A DNA stretch of 64,000 nt from Streptococcus alactolyticus (GCF_012277075.1 NZ_JAAXMT010000010.1:62001-126000); one strand, 5' to 3'. Numbered from the stretch's first letter, positions 45,512 to 57,960 are shown. Notes: a model not told the origin generated them from the letters alone. Numbers and translations: made by a program.

Positions 45512-47452
45512 TCAATATTTTCCTAACTCTCTTAAACTAGTATGATTTTCTTGAATCCGACGGAACATTTTTTCCATATCTACTTTGGTGAAATGCACCA
45601 AGACAGGACGGCCATGCGGACAATTGTAGGGATTTTTACAGTGGGACAATTGAACCAACAAATGCCGAGCCGAGTAGTCGTCTAGTATATGATTGGCTTT
45701 AATTGAACGCTTGCAAGACATCATAATAGCCAATTCAGCACGGTACTTTTTCACCGATACATCATTAGTCAATAAAAGCATGTCGCACATTTCATAAACC
45801 GCCGACTCAATTTCTTCCTCCTTCATCCAAATCGGATGCTCACGTAAGATAAAAGTATTGTTGCCATACGGCTCCAAATGGATACCGACTTGCTGCAACA
45901 AAGGCATTTTTTCTTGTAAAGCAATGAAATCAGCCCCTGAAAATTCAAAAAGATAGGGCATGAGCAGTTGCTGTAAAGAACTGTCAACCTCTCCGATTTT
46001 TTCGCGGTAATACTCGTATTTCACACGTTCTTGCGCAGCGTGTTGGTCGATGATGTACAAGCCATCTGTTCCCTGAGCAAAGAGATAAGTTCCATGCATT
46101 TGCCCAAAATAGTCCAACTCTGGGAAGGTTGACGACTCCTCCGTATCAAGGGTTTCAATCATCCTAGTAATTTTAGCTTTATTGGCAAAATCCAAAGCAT
46201 CGTGTTCATCACCTGATGTTTCTGGCGTTAAACGTTGAGCGTATTTCACTGACGATTGCTTGTCAACTTCCTTGACAACCTTGTCAATGTCATTAAACAC
46301 CTGTCTTGGTTGCTCTTCGACGGTGTCAGATTTGACAAAAAAGTCTTGACGCTCCTTATCATAATACAAATCCGTTTGCTTTAAAGGAAGAGTGGTTTGT
46401 TCAGGTTTTGCTAACCCGCGTGTGCTTGATTTGGCAAGATTTTCAAGCGCATCTGGAATCAAATCCTGCTCTCGCAAGCTCTCTGAAATAGCCGAACTAA
46501 TCAAAACCATTAACTCTTTTTCCTTAGAAATACGAACTTCCTGCTTTGTGGGATGGACATTGACATCCGCTAAATAAGGGTCAATTTGAATATCAATAAC
46601 CGCAATAGGGAAACGCCCCACCATCAATTTCGAACCGTAGCCATCCAAAATAGCACGATTCAGCAAGAAATTTTTGATGTAACGGCCATTAATCAAAATG
46701 GTAATGTAATTCCGATTGGCACGTGTCAACTCAGGCAAACTAATGTATCCTGACACTTCAAAATCAAGGTCAGCATTAGAAATCTCAATCATTTTCTTCG
46801 CTGTATTGAGGCCGTAAATGCCTGCAATCGCCTGACGCAAATCCCCTGTTCCAGCAGTTGTCGTCATCTGACGACCGTCATTTATCAATTTAAAAGCCAC
46901 CTCAGGATGAGCCAAACTCAAACGATTGACCATATCCACAATGTGTGCCAATTCTGATTGAAGGCTTTTCATGTATTTGAGGCGAGCAGGTGTATTATAA
47001 AACAGATCCTCAACGGTGATTTTCGTACCCACAGGGGTTGAAATGGGTTCTTGCTTTTCAATTTCGCCACCTTTAGCCACCAAAAGTGTCCCGTAATCTT
47101 CGTCCGCCGTTGCCGTCTTTAGCGTGAAATGACTGATTGACGCAATAGACGGTAGAGCTTCGCCGCGAAATCCTAGCGTTCGAATGCGAAAAAGATCAGC
47201 TTGACTTTTGATTTTACTCGTCGCATGACGTTGTAAACTAAGAGCAACATCTTCTTGGGCGATCCCTTCCCCATTGTCAGTCACTTGAATTTTCTTAAGG
47301 CCTGATTTCTCAACCTCTATCGTGATTTGACTACTCCCAGCATCAATCGCATTTTCCACTAATTCCTTGACAACGCTGGCTGGTCGCTCGATAACTTCAC
47401 CCGCCGCAATCTGGTTAGCCAAAACTTCTGGTAACTCGATAATTTTACTCAT
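45512..47452 (-). CDS. mutL: DNA mismatch repair protein MutL
   Basis: This 646-residue GHKL ATPase links MutS recognition to strand removal. The N-terminal motifs are intact: [21 protein letters not shown]-like [30 protein letters not shown] and [19 protein letters not shown]. The C-terminal dimerisation domain reads [16 protein letters not shown] and CPHGRPVLV. The start at 47452 ([10 protein letters not shown]) is the family start. An extension of seven codons is rejected. A TGTTATAAT promoter lies upstream after the mutS terminator. Confidence 0.96.
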   Translation of the reverse strand: MSKIIELPEVLANQIAAGEVIERPASVVKELVENAIDAGSSQITIEVEKSGLKKIQVTDNGEGIAQEDVALSLQRHATSKIKSQADLFRIRTLGFRGEALPSIASISHFTLKTATADEDYGTLLVAKGGEIEKQEPISTPVGTKITVEDLFYNTPARLKYMKSLQSELAHIVDMVNRLSLAHPEVAFKLINDGRQMTTTAGTGDLRQAIAGIYGLNTAKKMIEISNADLDFEVSGYISLPELTRANRNYITILINGRYIKNFLLNRAILDGYGSKLMVGRFPIAVIDIQIDPYLADVNVHPTKQEVRISKEKELMVLISSAISESLREQDLIPDALENLAKSSTRGLAKPEQTTLPLKQTDLYYDKERQDFFVKSDTVEEQPRQVFNDIDKVVKEVDKQSSVKYAQRLTPETSGDEHDALDFANKAKITRMIETLDTEESSTFPELDYFGQMHGTYLFAQGTDGLYIIDQHAAQERVKYEYYREKIGEVDSSLQQLLMPYLFEFSGADFIALQEKMPLLQQVGIHLEPYGNNTFILREHPIWMKEEEIESAVYEMCDMLLLTNDVSVKKYRAELAIMMSCKRSIKANHILDDYSARHLLVQLSHCKNPYNCPHGRPVLVHFTKVDMEKMFRRIQENHTSLRELGKY

Positions 47453-47524
47453 ATGATTCGTAGGGCTTTTCAAGCACCTTTATTCCTTTCGTTCTTGCTT
47501 GTTTAATTCTTATTATAACACAAA

Positions 47525-47556
47525 CTAAAGAGGCCATCTCTTTTGAGATCACCTCT
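47525..47556 (-). terminator. Terminator after mutS
   Basis: AAGAGGTGATCTC-AAAA-GAGATGGCCTCTT on the minus strand, with internal mismatches and a weak TTTAGTTT tail. It is probably leaky into mutL. Confidence 0.5.
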
Positions 47557-47561
47557 TGTGC

Positions 47562-50135
47562 TTACAGCATATTCTTCAGTTCATAAATAACATTCATGGC
47601 CTGCATGGGCGTCAAATTCATCAAATCAACTTTTCTGAGAGCCTCAATGACCTCTTGGTTAGCCGTGTCATCTGCAAACAAATTAAGCTGCTCTACCTTA
47701 GGCTCTTCGTTATTGACTGGAGTTTCTTCAACCACCGAAGAATCCACTTCTGGCAGCAACTGCAGCTTAGCAGCACCAGATTCTAAGCGCGTCAAAATGC
47801 TGTCTGCACGTTGCAACAAGGATTTTGGTAAGCCCGCAATTTTAGCAACATGAATGCCGTAAGACTTGTCTGCAGGTCCTTCTGCAATTTTGTGAAGGAA
47901 AGTCACGTCACCATCTTTTTCAAGAGTCGCAACATGGACATTGACAAGTTGTGTCAAGTTTGTTGACAGAGTTGTCAATTCATGATAATGGGTCGCAAAC
48001 ATCGTCTTTGCTCCGATGTGGTCGTGAATGTATTCGATAATAGATTGGGCTAGAGCCATACCGTCGTAGGTCGCTGTCCCACGTCCCAATTCATCAAACA
48101 AAATCAAGGATTGCTGGCTGGCTCGCTTGATGGCTTGGTTGGCTTCCATCATTTCCACCATGAAAGTGGATTGCCCTGAAATCAAATCATCTGCGGCTCC
48201 AATTCGCGTGAAAATCGCATCAAAAACAGGCAGATTCACTGCTTCCGCCGCAACGTAAGACCCCATTTGTGCCATGATAACCGTCAAAGCCAACTGACGC
48301 ATATAAGTGGATTTACCACTCATATTTGGACCAGTAATCAATTGAATCGTCGTTTGCTCATCAAATGTAATGGTATTTGGAATGTATTCTTGGGTCCCCA
48401 TGACTTTTTCAACCACCGCATGACGCCCTTTTTCAATATAGATTTCTTTCTGCTGGTTAAAACGCGGACGAACATAATGGTTATTTTCTGCGACAACGGC
48501 TAAACTTTGCAAGACATCAACCGTTGAAATGGCCTTTGCCAAATCCTGCAAACGTGTGATGTAACGCTCAACTTGCCCGCGCACGCGCATGAAAATATCG
48601 TATTCCAAGTTTGCTGATTCCTCGCGCGCCTCCAACATCTCCCCTTCGATTTTAGCTAATTCTGCCGTTCCAAAACGCTCTGAATTTTTCAGCGTTGCTT
48701 TACGGAAGAAATAATCAGGCACCAAAGACAGATTGGAATTGGTCACATGGAAATAGTAACCGTCTTTTTTGTTATAGTCGATTTTTAGATTGGCGATGCC
48801 ACTTGCCGCTCGTTCTTTGGCCTCAATTTCAGCAATCCAGCTGGTTCCCTCACGCATGACTTTGCGGTATTTGTCCAAGGTTTCATCAAATCCCGTCCGA
48901 ATAATACTGCCATCTGTAATAACCGCAGGCGCTTCTGGGTCAATCGCTGAGCGAATCAAGGATTCTAATTCTGGTAGGGTGTCAATATCCTTGACAAGCT
49001 TGTCAAGGTAAGGGCTGGCAAAGGATTCCAAAATAGCTTTGATTTTTGGAACTTGTGACAAGGTCTGACCCAGCTGCAACAAATCCTTGGGATTGGCTTT
49101 CCCAAAGGACACCCGACTGGCTAAACGTTCAATATCATAAACACCTTTGAGGCTGTCTGTCAAATCACTGCGCTCAAAGAAATGGTCCAAAAAGACTTGA
49201 ACAATATTTTGCCGTTCGTCAATCTGCTCTTGGTTCACCAAGGGACGGTCAATCCACTGGCGCAACAGACGCATTCCCATCGCCGTCTTGGTTTCATCCA
49301 AGAGCCAGTAAAGACTGCCGTGTTTTTTGCCTGTGCGTGCATTTTCCAACAAATCAAGGCTTGATTTTGTCGTATAAGACATTTGCAAGTAGTCTTTGAT
49401 GTCGTAGTGGACGAGCTTTTGCAGATGACTGAGTTCGCGTTTTTGTGTCGTATGAACATACTGCAATAATTTCTCTGCCGCAGAAATTTCCAAATCCGTC
49501 AAGGTTTGGTCCACCAAATGCACGTCTTCGTAGCGGTCTTTTTCAAAAGATAAGAGCAAATTCAACTGTTTCACCAGATGGTGTTGCTCTGTTTCAGACA
49601 AATCATAGCCCACCACAATTTCACGAGCCTTAAGATTGAGGATTTCACTGCGAAGGCTTGAAAAATCAGACAAAATCGTCGAGAAAAATTCCCCTGTTGA
49701 CAGGTCCATGTAGGCTAATCCAAGGGCTTTTCCGTCTGAATCAATTGCCACCAAAAAGTTATTGGCGCTGTCTGGTTTAGAAGAATCAACCGCCGTCCCT
49801 GGCGTGATAACTTGCACCACTTCACGTTTGACCACGCCAACCGCTTGTTTTGGGTCCTCCATCTGCTCAGCAATCGCAACCTTATACCCCATTTCAACCA
49901 AAACATCGATATACTGTTGGGCAGAATGGTAAGGCACACCAGCCATAGGAATTGGATTATCCGCATTTTTATTGCGACTAGTCAAACTAATCTCTAAAAT
50001 CTGTGCAGCCTTGACGGCATCCTCGTAAAATAACTCGTAAAAGTCTCCCATGCGAAAAAGTAAAAAAGCATCTGGATAATCTTTTTTGATATCCAAATAC
50101 TGTTGCATGCCTGGGGAAAGTTTATCTTTTGCCAT
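47562..50135 (-). CDS. mutS: DNA mismatch repair protein MutS
   Basis: This 857-residue mismatch-recognition ATPase has an N-terminal domain with the [17 protein letters not shown] mismatch-contact motif (Phe-x-Glu type). The core and lever domains follow, then the ABC ATPase with Walker [10 protein letters not shown], Walker [12 protein letters not shown] and ATHYHEL. The C-terminal helix-turn-helix dimer region is present. The start overlaps the 3' end of the ylbF-like gene by 14 nt, with its GGAGTTAA inside that gene. Confidence 0.97.
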   Translation of the reverse strand: MAKDKLSPGMQQYLDIKKDYPDAFLLFRMGDFYELFYEDAVKAAQILEISLTSRNKNADNPIPMAGVPYHSAQQYIDVLVEMGYKVAIAEQMEDPKQAVGVVKREVVQVITPGTAVDSSKPDSANNFLVAIDSDGKALGLAYMDLSTGEFFSTILSDFSSLRSEILNLKAREIVVGYDLSETEQHHLVKQLNLLLSFEKDRYEDVHLVDQTLTDLEISAAEKLLQYVHTTQKRELSHLQKLVHYDIKDYLQMSYTTKSSLDLLENARTGKKHGSLYWLLDETKTAMGMRLLRQWIDRPLVNQEQIDERQNIVQVFLDHFFERSDLTDSLKGVYDIERLASRVSFGKANPKDLLQLGQTLSQVPKIKAILESFASPYLDKLVKDIDTLPELESLIRSAIDPEAPAVITDGSIIRTGFDETLDKYRKVMREGTSWIAEIEAKERAASGIANLKIDYNKKDGYYFHVTNSNLSLVPDYFFRKATLKNSERFGTAELAKIEGEMLEAREESANLEYDIFMRVRGQVERYITRLQDLAKAISTVDVLQSLAVVAENNHYVRPRFNQQKEIYIEKGRHAVVEKVMGTQEYIPNTITFDEQTTIQLITGPNMSGKSTYMRQLALTVIMAQMGSYVAAEAVNLPVFDAIFTRIGAADDLISGQSTFMVEMMEANQAIKRASQQSLILFDELGRGTATYDGMALAQSIIEYIHDHIGAKTMFATHYHELTTLSTNLTQLVNVHVATLEKDGDVTFLHKIAEGPADKSYGIHVAKIAGLPKSLLQRADSILTRLESGAAKLQLLPEVDSSVVEETPVNNEEPKVEQLNLFADDTANQEVIEALRKVDLMNLTPMQAMNVIYELKNML

Positions 50136-50475
50136 TGCTTAACTCCTCGTTAATCTTTGTTTCCAAGCTATTTGTAATATATTGTACCAAATCACTGGCA
50201 TCTTGCATTTTGTCCCGATAATCTTTGACAATCGGCAGTTCTGACAAGTCTTTTTGCAGCTGGTCCGCTTGTTCGCCAGCTTTTTCTTTGGCAACCTGTT
50301 TGTCAATCTTCTGATAAAGCACCGCTTCTTGCTGATAAGCCTTCATCTTATCGACTTGTTGCTCCAATTCTGGGAAAGCCTTAATTTTTTGCTCTGCTTT
50401 TTGAAAATACCGCACGCTATCATGCTGTTTTATCGCTTGAAGGAGGTTTTCTACTGCTTTATCGTAAGAACTCAT
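50122..50475 (-). CDS. YlbF/YmcA family protein
   Basis: This 117-residue helical, highly charged protein of the Com_YlbF family ([48 protein letters not shown]-type central heptads) belongs to a family whose Bacillus members form the RicA/F/T complex affecting RNase Y and development. Its role in streptococci is unclear. It overlaps argR upstream (ATGA) and mutS downstream, so argR-ylbF-mutS is one coupled operon. Confidence 0.88.
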   Translation of the reverse strand: MSSYDKAVENLLQAIKQHDSVRYFQKAEQKIKAFPELEQQVDKMKAYQQEAVLYQKIDKQVAKEKAGEQADQLQKDLSELPIVKDYRDKMQDASDLVQYITNSLETKINEELSNGKR

Positions 50476-50909
50476 ACACCCGTCGCTAAATCTTTTTCAA
50501 AGGCTTTGGCCGTTTCTTCGTCTTTGCAAATAACCAACAAAGTATCCGCACCTGCCACCGTTCCGATAATTTCTGGAATCTCACTGTTATCAATCAAATT
50601 GGCTAAAACGTCAGCCTCCCCAAGATTGGTATGAAGGACCAGCATAAAACCAGCACGCGCAACTTTTAAAATGTAAGAGCGAACCGCAGCATCAAAAGTA
50701 GCTCCAACCACCTCAGCCAAGCTATAATACAATTTTCCAGACGCATCACGGAGCTTCAAAAGCCCAATTTCACGCAAATCACGCGACAAGGTCGCCTGCG
50801 TTACAGTAATACCTTCTTTTTGCAACAAATTTTTAATCTCTTCTTGCGTGCCAATATGACCCGTCTGAATCAAGTATTTAATACGGTTTTGTCGTTCTAT
50901 TTTATTCAT
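50472..50909 (-). CDS. argR: Arginine repressor family regulator
   Basis: This 145-residue ArgR has an N-terminal winged helix (~1-70; [31 protein letters not shown]) and a C-terminal hexamerisation and arginine-binding domain ([32 protein letters not shown]). Streptococci encode several ArgR paralogues. This one is diverged from argS, the usual place. AAAGGGAAAC lies upstream of the ATG, and a -10 TATAAT is at ~50942. Confidence 0.93.
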   Translation of the reverse strand: MNKIERQNRIKYLIQTGHIGTQEEIKNLLQKEGITVTQATLSRDLREIGLLKLRDASGKLYYSLAEVVGATFDAAVRSYILKVARAGFMLVLHTNLGEADVLANLIDNSEIPEIIGTVAGADTLLVICKDEETAKAFEKDLATGV

Positions 50910-51098
50910 ATAAGTTTCCCTTTATGTATATTTATCCTTAGAATTATACCAAAAAAAAAGAACTTTTTCATCACAATTGTAGGTATTATCTCTATTTTTA
51001 TCCAGTTTTTAGACTTCAAGCGTTTTCTTTTCTTCCATCTCGTTTATTTTTTATTTTTATGTTAAAATAATATGAACTAATGACTTTAGGAGAACATC

Positions 51099-52790
51099 AT
51101 GGATACAAAACGTACTATTGCAGAACGCATTCACACTATTGTTCCAGAATTAGACCAAGAACAAGTTGTGAATCTGCTTGAAATTCCAAAAAATTCAGAT
51201 ATGGGAGATTTGGCTTTTCCTGCCTTTTCACTCGCTAAAATCCTCCGCAAAGCTCCTCAAATGATTGCAGCTGATATTGCAGGGCAATTGGATGCGACTG
51301 GATTTGAAAAAATTGAAGCGGTTGGACCATACATCAACTTCTTCCTTGACAAAAAAAGCATCTCTGCAGATGTTTTAGGAAAAGTTATCGCAGACGGTAG
51401 CCACTACGCTAGCCAGGACTTGGGACACGGACGCAACGTTGCTATTGATATGTCAAGCCCAAACATCGCAAAACCTTTCTCTATTGGGCACCTTCGCTCA
51501 ACTGTTATCGGCGATAGCTTGGCTAATATTTTTGAAAAAATCGGTTATAAAGCTGTTAAAATCAATCACCTTGGTGACTGGGGTAAACAGTTTGGAATGT
51601 TGATTGTTGCCTACAAAAAATGGGGTGACGAAGCTGCCGTCAAGGCTCATCCAATCGATGAGCTGTTAAAACTCTATGTTCGCATCAATGCTGAGGCAGA
51701 AACACAACCTGAGTTAGACGAAGAAGCACGCGAATGGTTCCGTAAATTGGAGGCAGGCGACGAAGAAGCTACTGCTCTTTGGCAATGGTTCCGTGACGAA
51801 AGCCTTGTTGAATTTAACCGCCTTTACAACGAACTTGGGGTTACCTTTGATAGTTATAACGGAGAAGCCTTCTATAACGATAAGATGGACGAAGTGGTGG
51901 ACATCTTGACAGAAAAAGGCTTGCTTGAAGAATCGCAAGGTGCCCAAGTGGTTAACCTTGAAAAATACGGTATCGAACACCCAGCGCTTATCAAAAAATC
52001 AGACGGTGCCACGCTTTACATTACGCGTGACTTGGCGGCTGCCTTGTACCGCAAACGTGAGTACGATTTTGCCAAAGCCATTTACGTTGTAGGTAATGAA
52101 CAATCAGCTCACTTCAAACAATTGAAAGCCGTTCTTAGCGAAATGGGATTTGAGTGGAGTGATGACATTACACACGTACCGTTTGGACTTGTGACCAAAG
52201 AAGGCAAAAAATTGTCAACACGTAAAGGTAACGTTATCCTACTTGAACCAACTATTGCAGAAGCAATCAAACGTGCTGAAGACCAAATCAATGCCAAAAA
52301 TCCTAACCTTGCTAACAAGGAAGCCGTTGCCCACGCCGTTGGAGTTGGTGCTATTAAATTCTACGATTTGAAAACAGACCGCCTAAACGGATATGACTTT
52401 GACCTTGACGCAATGGTATCATTTGAAGGAGAAACAGGCCCTTACGTTCAATACGCTCACGCGCGTATCCAGTCTATCCTTCGTAAAGCTAACTTTACAC
52501 CATCTGTCAACGATGTTTACAAACTTGACGATGCTGAAAGCTGGGAAATCATTAAACTCATTCAAGACTTCCCTCGTATTATCAAACGTGCCGCAGATAA
52601 CTTTGAACCTTCTATCATTGCTAAATTTGCAATCAGCTTGGCACAAAGCTTCAACAAATACTACGCACACACACGTATTCTTGATGAAAGCCCAGAACGT
52701 GACAGCCGCCTAGCCCTCAGCTACGCTACGGCAACCGTTCTAAAAGAAGCCCTTCGTCTTCTTGGAGTTGAAGCACCTGACGAAATGTAA
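51099..52790 (+). CDS. argS: Arginyl-tRNA synthetase
   Basis: This 563-residue class I synthetase has an N-terminal Add1-type tRNA D-loop-binding domain (~1-85). The HIGH-equivalent motif is in [21 protein letters not shown] (~120-140), the KMSKS-equivalent in [14 protein letters not shown], and the anticodon-binding helical domain carries [21 protein letters not shown] precedes the ATG. It is monocistronic and diverges from argR. Confidence 0.97.
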   Translation: MDTKRTIAERIHTIVPELDQEQVVNLLEIPKNSDMGDLAFPAFSLAKILRKAPQMIAADIAGQLDATGFEKIEAVGPYINFFLDKKSISADVLGKVIADGSHYASQDLGHGRNVAIDMSSPNIAKPFSIGHLRSTVIGDSLANIFEKIGYKAVKINHLGDWGKQFGMLIVAYKKWGDEAAVKAHPIDELLKLYVRINAEAETQPELDEEAREWFRKLEAGDEEATALWQWFRDESLVEFNRLYNELGVTFDSYNGEAFYNDKMDEVVDILTEKGLLEESQGAQVVNLEKYGIEHPALIKKSDGATLYITRDLAAALYRKREYDFAKAIYVVGNEQSAHFKQLKAVLSEMGFEWSDDITHVPFGLVTKEGKKLSTRKGNVILLEPTIAEAIKRAEDQINAKNPNLANKEAVAHAVGVGAIKFYDLKTDRLNGYDFDLDAMVSFEGETGPYVQYAHARIQSILRKANFTPSVNDVYKLDDAESWEIIKLIQDFPRIIKRAADNFEPSIIAKFAISLAQSFNKYYAHTRILDESPERDSRLALSYATATVLKEALRLLGVEAPDEM

Positions 52791-52794
52791 AACT

Positions 52795-52822
52795 AAAAAA
52801 AGCCGTTTATCACGGCTTTTTT
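52795..52822. terminator. Bidirectional terminator between argS and the esterase
   Basis: AAAAAAGCCGT-TTATC-ACGGCTTTTTT, perfect stem with A and T runs on both strands, between convergent genes. Confidence 0.88.
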
Positions 52823-52829
52823 GATGCCT

Positions 52830-54245
52830 TTAAAACGGTTTTTTCTGCACATTTAACCAGTCAAAAAGGTTGTGATAACATATGCCATTAACCTTCGCTT
52901 GGCTCCTTCCACCTTTGTCCGCATTATTTGGTGAAAATCCTGAAAGGTCTGTCGCCTTTTTAATATCAGCCAGGGATTGCACACCAAACACCTCGTCATT
53001 GAAGAAATACAACCATGACCAGTGTCCTGGATAAGTCATCCCTTTGATGTCTGATCCTTCCACGCTTTCATAATAAGAAAACCATGCATTAGTCGCACCG
53101 CTATCTAACAGCGATTTGTAAATGGGAAGAGAATAGTTTTCAGGAGCAACAATCGTGTCATCTGCTGCATGGATAAACCAAATGGGAGTATCTTTGATAG
53201 CATTTAATTTTGCTTCATCAAAATAGACTTCGTCGGTCTGGATAAAGGTGCCATTATCAGTAGAAAGGGCACAAGTCCCATCAGACTGTCGTTGGTAGCA
53301 ATGATAGGCATAAGCCGCAGCCTGCGGAATCAATGCCGCAAAATAATCAGGATTGTGAATGGCAAGATTTAAGGTCATGTAACCACCATTAGAGCAACCC
53401 GTCAGATACAGACGACTCTTGTCAACCTTAGGATTGCGGGATACAAAATCTTGAATGGCGTCCATAACGATGTCGGTATAACGAGAAACACCTGCTCCCA
53501 CACCATTTTTTCCATCGCCTTCATCCATCCAGTAAGTCGGACATTGGAGAGCTAAGATATAAGCTCCCGTGCCGCCCTCACCCTCAAAATGAGCTTGAAT
53601 CTTTGGTTGAGCCAGTGCCACAACCTTATTGCCCAACAAGGTGATGTCAACATCTGACCCACCTTCACCTTGCCCATGAAGCCAAATTAACAAAGGCAGT
53701 TTTTCTGCTGTTTTTGCAGTCTCAGGTTCATAAGCCACACACTGAAGCCTTAATGCTTCATCTTGCTTAGTCAAAGGATTGGTATAGGTTCCTGAGTACT
53801 CGCTATGATACTGGAAAGGAGCCACATCTGGTGATAAAAGGTTAGTAATAGCATTGTAATCCTCAATCTCAAGAGTTACAATCTCATGTCCCATAGTAAC
53901 TAGCAAGCCCTTAATAGACACCTTGTAGTCACGAACCCACTCATGATGATAATTCGCACCATTGAAAAGGAAAGGGCTGGAAACATTCTTCATCTGCTTC
54001 TGGTCAAAAGTGACTGGCATCTCAATCGTCAGATAAACACTCTCACCACGCCCAATCAAGTGTCCCTCATTATCTGAAATATAAACCTGACTCACCTGAC
54101 GGTTTTCACCAGCAGTGACCACAATCAAAGACTCCGTCGACACCGCTGAAATAGGCTTTGCCAAAGTCAAAATGATTTTTGGAACTCCTGGCCCAAACTC
54201 ATACCCCTTAATGTACAGTGCTATGCTATCAATACTATTTTTCAT
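52830..54245 (-). CDS. Alpha/beta-hydrolase esterase with N-terminal Ig-like domain
   Basis: This 471-residue protein has no signal peptide. Residues ~1-140 look beta-rich and resemble the Ig-like domain of EstA-type esterases. From ~170 onward an alpha/beta hydrolase follows, with the oxyanion loop PLLIWLHGQGEGG, nucleophile elbow GCSNGG (Ser near 298), an Asp in IHAADDTIV and a His in TYPGHWSW. It is probably a carboxylesterase acting on small acyl or plant phenolic esters; the substrate is inferred only loosely. A perfect cre site 24 bp upstream of the ATG predicts CcpA repression. Confidence 0.8.
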   Translation of the reverse strand: MKNSIDSIALYIKGYEFGPGVPKIILTLAKPISAVSTESLIVVTAGENRQVSQVYISDNEGHLIGRGESVYLTIEMPVTFDQKQMKNVSSPFLFNGANYHHEWVRDYKVSIKGLLVTMGHEIVTLEIEDYNAITNLLSPDVAPFQYHSEYSGTYTNPLTKQDEALRLQCVAYEPETAKTAEKLPLLIWLHGQGEGGSDVDITLLGNKVVALAQPKIQAHFEGEGGTGAYILALQCPTYWMDEGDGKNGVGAGVSRYTDIVMDAIQDFVSRNPKVDKSRLYLTGCSNGGYMTLNLAIHNPDYFAALIPQAAAYAYHCYQRQSDGTCALSTDNGTFIQTDEVYFDEAKLNAIKDTPIWFIHAADDTIVAPENYSLPIYKSLLDSGATNAWFSYYESVEGSDIKGMTYPGHWSWLYFFNDEVFGVQSLADIKKATDLSGFSPNNADKGGRSQAKVNGICYHNLFDWLNVQKKPF

Positions 54246-54268
54246 TTTAAATCTCTTTTCTTTTTGTT

Positions 54269-54282
54269 TGTAATCGGTTACA
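54269..54282 (-). promoter_or_regulatory. cre site (CcpA) of the esterase gene
   Basis: TGTAATCGGTTACA matches the cre consensus TGWAANCGNTNWCA at all constrained positions. It lies 24 bp before the esterase start, where bound CcpA would block transcription. Confidence 0.75.
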
Positions 54283-54290
54283 TTTGCTGG

Positions 54291-54334
54291 TTAAAAATTA
54301 GAAATCATCCTACAACGTAGGTACATTTCTAATC
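54291..54334 (-). terminator. Terminator of aspS-yitT-yitT
   Basis: TTAGAAAT (54298-54305) and CCTAC (54309-54313) pair with GTAGG (54317-54321) and ATTTCTAA (54325-54332). On the minus strand a TTTTTAA run follows. Confidence 0.8.
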
Positions 54335-54339
54335 GTGTT

Positions 54340-55200
54340 TTATTTCTTCCGTCTAATGTTAAAGTCTGACGATACAACTTCGTCAACGTCGATAATGGAG
54401 ATGAAAGCATCGGGGTCTAATTCTGCCATAATGGCCTTGACTTCTCGGACTTCTGTTGGATTGAGAACAACGTACAAGACGTTTTTATCTTCGCCTGAAT
54501 AAGCACCTTGACCATTTAGAAAAGTCACACCACGGTTGATTTCATTGAGGATAGCTGAGGCAGCTTCTTCTGATTTTTGGGTAATAATCAGCATACCACG
54601 TACAGTGTAGCCTCCATTTTGCACAATTGTCAAAACTTGACTATAAACAAAACTGGCAACCAAAGTGTAGAGCATGTGTTGTAAATCAATATAAACGAGG
54701 GAAGCTGTCAAAACAACGGCATCAATAAAGAGTAAGGTTTGCCCTAGTTTTAAGCCTAACTTTTCCTCAGCAATACGTCCAATGATATCTGTCCCACCAG
54801 TTGTAGCGCCGTAACGAAACACCAAACCACTTCCAGCACCTGAAAATAGCCCCGCAACAACAGCAACCAGCATCATATCATTTTCAAGGGTGACATGGAT
54901 AGGAACCCGTTGCCAAAACCAAATGAAAAACGACAAGAGAACCGTTCCGTAAATGGTCAAAGCAAGCGAACGTTTTCCCAAAATCCTAGCCCCCAAAATA
55001 AACAAGGGGATGTTCAAAATCAAGGAAGAATAAGCAGGGTTAATGCCATAAAGAGCATGGACAATCAGCGTCACACCGGCAACACCACCTTCAGCAAGGG
55101 CATTGGCCATGTTAAATTTTACAAACCCGAAAGTGTAAATCGCTACACCAACGGCAATCAACAAGAGACGTTTGAGTTGTCCCAATCGTTCAAATGACAT
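54340..55200 (-). CDS. YitT family membrane protein (copy 1)
   Basis: This 286-residue protein has five or six transmembrane helices (~10-175) followed by a cytosolic DUF2179 domain (~200-286; NGGYTVRGMLIITQKSEEAA, TFLNGQGAYSGEDKNVLYVVL). The conserved GALSGLAL-like G-rich segment is SGAGSGLVFRYGATTGGTDI. The function of YitT proteins is unknown. It follows the second YitT gene by 22 bp, in the aspS operon. Confidence 0.87.
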   Translation of the reverse strand: MSFERLGQLKRLLLIAVGVAIYTFGFVKFNMANALAEGGVAGVTLIVHALYGINPAYSSLILNIPLFILGARILGKRSLALTIYGTVLLSFFIWFWQRVPIHVTLENDMMLVAVVAGLFSGAGSGLVFRYGATTGGTDIIGRIAEEKLGLKLGQTLLFIDAVVLTASLVYIDLQHMLYTLVASFVYSQVLTIVQNGGYTVRGMLIITQKSEEAASAILNEINRGVTFLNGQGAYSGEDKNVLYVVLNPTEVREVKAIMAELDPDAFISIIDVDEVVSSDFNIRRKK

Positions 55201-55222
55201 TTTCCCACCTCCAAAATCCTAA

Positions 55223-56161
55223 TCAATCGTCCACAAAACGCCCAATAATATGGACATTTTCAGCAATTGATACAAAAGCTTTAGGGTCAGCTTTTTTCAT
55301 CAAATATTTAAAATCATTGTATTCTTCACGCGTAATAATAGCAAGCAAAACTGCTTTCTTTTCGTGATTATAAGTCCCTTCTGCTTCATTGATAGAAGTT
55401 ACCCCGCGGTGTAATTTCGTGTGAATCATCGTAATCACTTTTTCGGGTCTGCTAGTCACAATCATGGCCTGCATTTTCTTTTGTTTCGTGAAAATCGCAT
55501 CGGTAACGCGACTAGAAACGAAAATCGTCACCATTGAGTACAGAGCATATTGCCAACCAAATAACAAGCCTGCAAAGAACATGATAATGGCATTGACAAT
55601 GAGCGAGATGCTGCCCACATCATGCCCCGTTTTTTTCCGAATGGTCAAGCTGACAATGTCCGTTCCACCACTTGAGATACGAGATCTAAGTCCAAAACCA
55701 ATACCAGCTCCCATCACAAGCCCACCAAAAATAGCATTAATGAGCGGGTCTGTTGTCAAAGTAACTTCTGGAACAATCTGGATAAAGAAAGAACTCATGG
55801 TTACTGTGATTAGGGTAAAAACGGTAAATTTATGACCGATTTTGTACCAAGCCAATATCAGCAAAGGGAGATTTATCCCATAAAAGGCCAAGGAAATTGG
55901 AATTTTAAAACCAATCAACCGTTCACCAATTGCAGATAAAACCTGTGCAAAGCCAGTCGCACCACTAGAGTAAACATGCCCAGGTTGAAAAAAGAAATTA
56001 ACCGCAATCGCAGACAATATCCCATAAAGAATAGATGCCGAAATTTTTTCGGCATACTTTTCTCTGGAAATACTCTGCATGGTTCTCAGTAGGCCATATT
56101 TTTCTGCCCACCGACTAACGACAAACTTTGTTTTCTTCTTGATAGGTGTTTTTCTAATCAT
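55223..56161 (-). CDS. YitT family membrane protein (copy 2)
   Basis: This 312-residue paralogue has the same plan: a basic N-terminus ([15 protein letters not shown]), five to six membrane helices including the signature [19 protein letters not shown], and a C-terminal DUF2179 domain ([37 protein letters not shown]). Its ATG overlaps the aspS stop region (TGATGATTAG), so it is translationally coupled. GTG and TTG codons just upstream are alternative starts. Confidence 0.86.
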   Translation of the reverse strand: MIRKTPIKKKTKFVVSRWAEKYGLLRTMQSISREKYAEKISASILYGILSAIAVNFFFQPGHVYSSGATGFAQVLSAIGERLIGFKIPISLAFYGINLPLLILAWYKIGHKFTVFTLITVTMSSFFIQIVPEVTLTTDPLINAIFGGLVMGAGIGFGLRSRISSGGTDIVSLTIRKKTGHDVGSISLIVNAIIMFFAGLLFGWQYALYSMVTIFVSSRVTDAIFTKQKKMQAMIVTSRPEKVITMIHTKLHRGVTSINEAEGTYNHEKKAVLLAIITREEYNDFKYLMKKADPKAFVSIAENVHIIGRFVDD

Positions 56162-57902
56162 CACTTTCAATAGCTAAAGCCAATTCGTCTAATTGCTTGT
56201 CTGAAACAAGGCTCGGTGCCTGTGTCATCGGGTCTGCTGCTTTATTATTTTTAGGAAAGGCAATCACTTCACGAATATTTTCTTCGCCAGCAAGAAGCAT
56301 TACAAAACGGTCAAGACCAATAGCCAAACCACCGTGTGGTGGGAAACCGTAATTCATCGCTTCTAACAAGAAACCAAATTGGTCATTGGCTTCTTCTGCT
56401 GTAAAGCCAAGTGCTTTAAACATACGTTCTTGCAAGTCTTTGTGGTTAATACGCAAGCTACCACCACCAAGTTCGTAACCGTTAAGCACGATATCGTAGG
56501 CAACGGCACGCACTTTCGACAAATCACCTTCCAATTCATGTGCTGATTCTTCCGTTGGCAATGTGAATGGGTGGTGAGCTGACATATAGCGACCTTCTTC
56601 TTCTGACCATTCAAACATTGGCCAATCAACAATCCAAAGGAAATTGAATTGTGAAGTGTCAACCATGTCAAGTTCTTTGGCAATGCGTATACGAAGAGCA
56701 CCAAGTGTATTATTAGCCACTTCAAGCGTATCCGCAACAAAGAGCACCAAATCATTCTCTTCAAGTTGTAAACGTACTGTCAATTCGCTTTCAATACTTG
56801 TCAAGAATTTCGCAACTGGTCCACTGATAGCTCCATCTGTAAATTTGATCCAAGCAAGGCCTTTGGCACCAAATTGTTTTGCAAATTCTGTTAATTTATC
56901 AATGTGTTTGCGTGAATACTTGTCCGCATTTCCCTTAACCACGATAGCTTTGACTACTGGTGCTTGTGAAAATACTTTGAAGTCAACATCCTTGACAAGT
57001 TCTGTCAAGTCCTGTAAAAGCATTTCAAATCGTGTGTCAGGTTTGTCTGAACCATAATTGTTCATGGCATCATCATAAGACATACGTGGGAATGGTAGAG
57101 TTACGTCGATACCTTTGGTATCTTTCATAACTTTGGCAATCATTCCTTCAGTGATATCTTGGATATCTTTATCTGATAAGAATGACGTTTCCATATCCAC
57201 TTGTGTAAACTCAGGTTGACGATCTCCACGCAAATCTTCATCACGGAAACATTTTACGATTTGGTAGTAACGGTCAAAACCAGCATTCATCAACAATTGT
57301 TTTGTGATTTGTGGGCTTTGTGGCAAAGCGTAAAAATGACCTTGGCTCACACGGCTTGGCACCAAATAATCACGCGCTCCTTCAGGCGTTGATTTTGTCA
57401 ACATCGGTGTTTCAACGTCAATAAATTCAAGGTCGTCCAAGTAATTGCGGATAGAGTGTGTCACCTTCGCACGCAATTTAAAGTTGTTAAGCATTTTTGG
57501 ACGGCGAAGATCCAAGTAACGGTATCGCAAACGATTGTCATCTGTCACATCAACATCATCTTTGATTTCAAATGGTGTTGTTTTAGCAGTGTTTAGGATG
57601 GTCAATGCTGACACTTTCAATTCAACCGCACCTGTTGGCAAGTTTGGATTTTCTTGTTCGCGTAAGGCAACTTCTCCTGTCACCTCGATAACGAATTCGT
57701 TACGAAGGCTTTCTGCTGTTGCCATAACGTCGCTTGAAACTGTTTCAGGATTGATGACCAATTGCATAATCCCTTCACGGTCACGAAGATCGATGAAAAT
57801 AAGTCCACCTAAATCACGACGACGACCGACCCAACCTTTAAGAGTCACTTCTTGGCCAATATGTTCGCTACGAACACGACCCGCATACATTGTACGTTTC
57901 AT
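56154..57902 (-). CDS. aspS: Aspartyl-tRNA synthetase
   Basis: This 582-residue class IIb synthetase of the bacterial type has an N-terminal OB anticodon domain ([23 protein letters not shown]), catalytic motif 2 ([20 protein letters not shown]), the GAD insertion (~290-420) and motif 3 ([13 protein letters not shown]). An extended -10 (TGCTATAAT) lies ~40 bp upstream. It follows hisS but is separated from it by a hairpin terminator. Confidence 0.97.
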   Translation of the reverse strand: MKRTMYAGRVRSEHIGQEVTLKGWVGRRRDLGGLIFIDLRDREGIMQLVINPETVSSDVMATAESLRNEFVIEVTGEVALREQENPNLPTGAVELKVSALTILNTAKTTPFEIKDDVDVTDDNRLRYRYLDLRRPKMLNNFKLRAKVTHSIRNYLDDLEFIDVETPMLTKSTPEGARDYLVPSRVSQGHFYALPQSPQITKQLLMNAGFDRYYQIVKCFRDEDLRGDRQPEFTQVDMETSFLSDKDIQDITEGMIAKVMKDTKGIDVTLPFPRMSYDDAMNNYGSDKPDTRFEMLLQDLTELVKDVDFKVFSQAPVVKAIVVKGNADKYSRKHIDKLTEFAKQFGAKGLAWIKFTDGAISGPVAKFLTSIESELTVRLQLEENDLVLFVADTLEVANNTLGALRIRIAKELDMVDTSQFNFLWIVDWPMFEWSEEEGRYMSAHHPFTLPTEESAHELEGDLSKVRAVAYDIVLNGYELGGGSLRINHKDLQERMFKALGFTAEEANDQFGFLLEAMNYGFPPHGGLAIGLDRFVMLLAGEENIREVIAFPKNNKAADPMTQAPSLVSDKQLDELALAIESDD

Positions 57903-57960
57903 TGCTATCTTTCTCCGTTTTTTAATTTATTCATTCCCACCTATTATAGCAAAAAGCACG

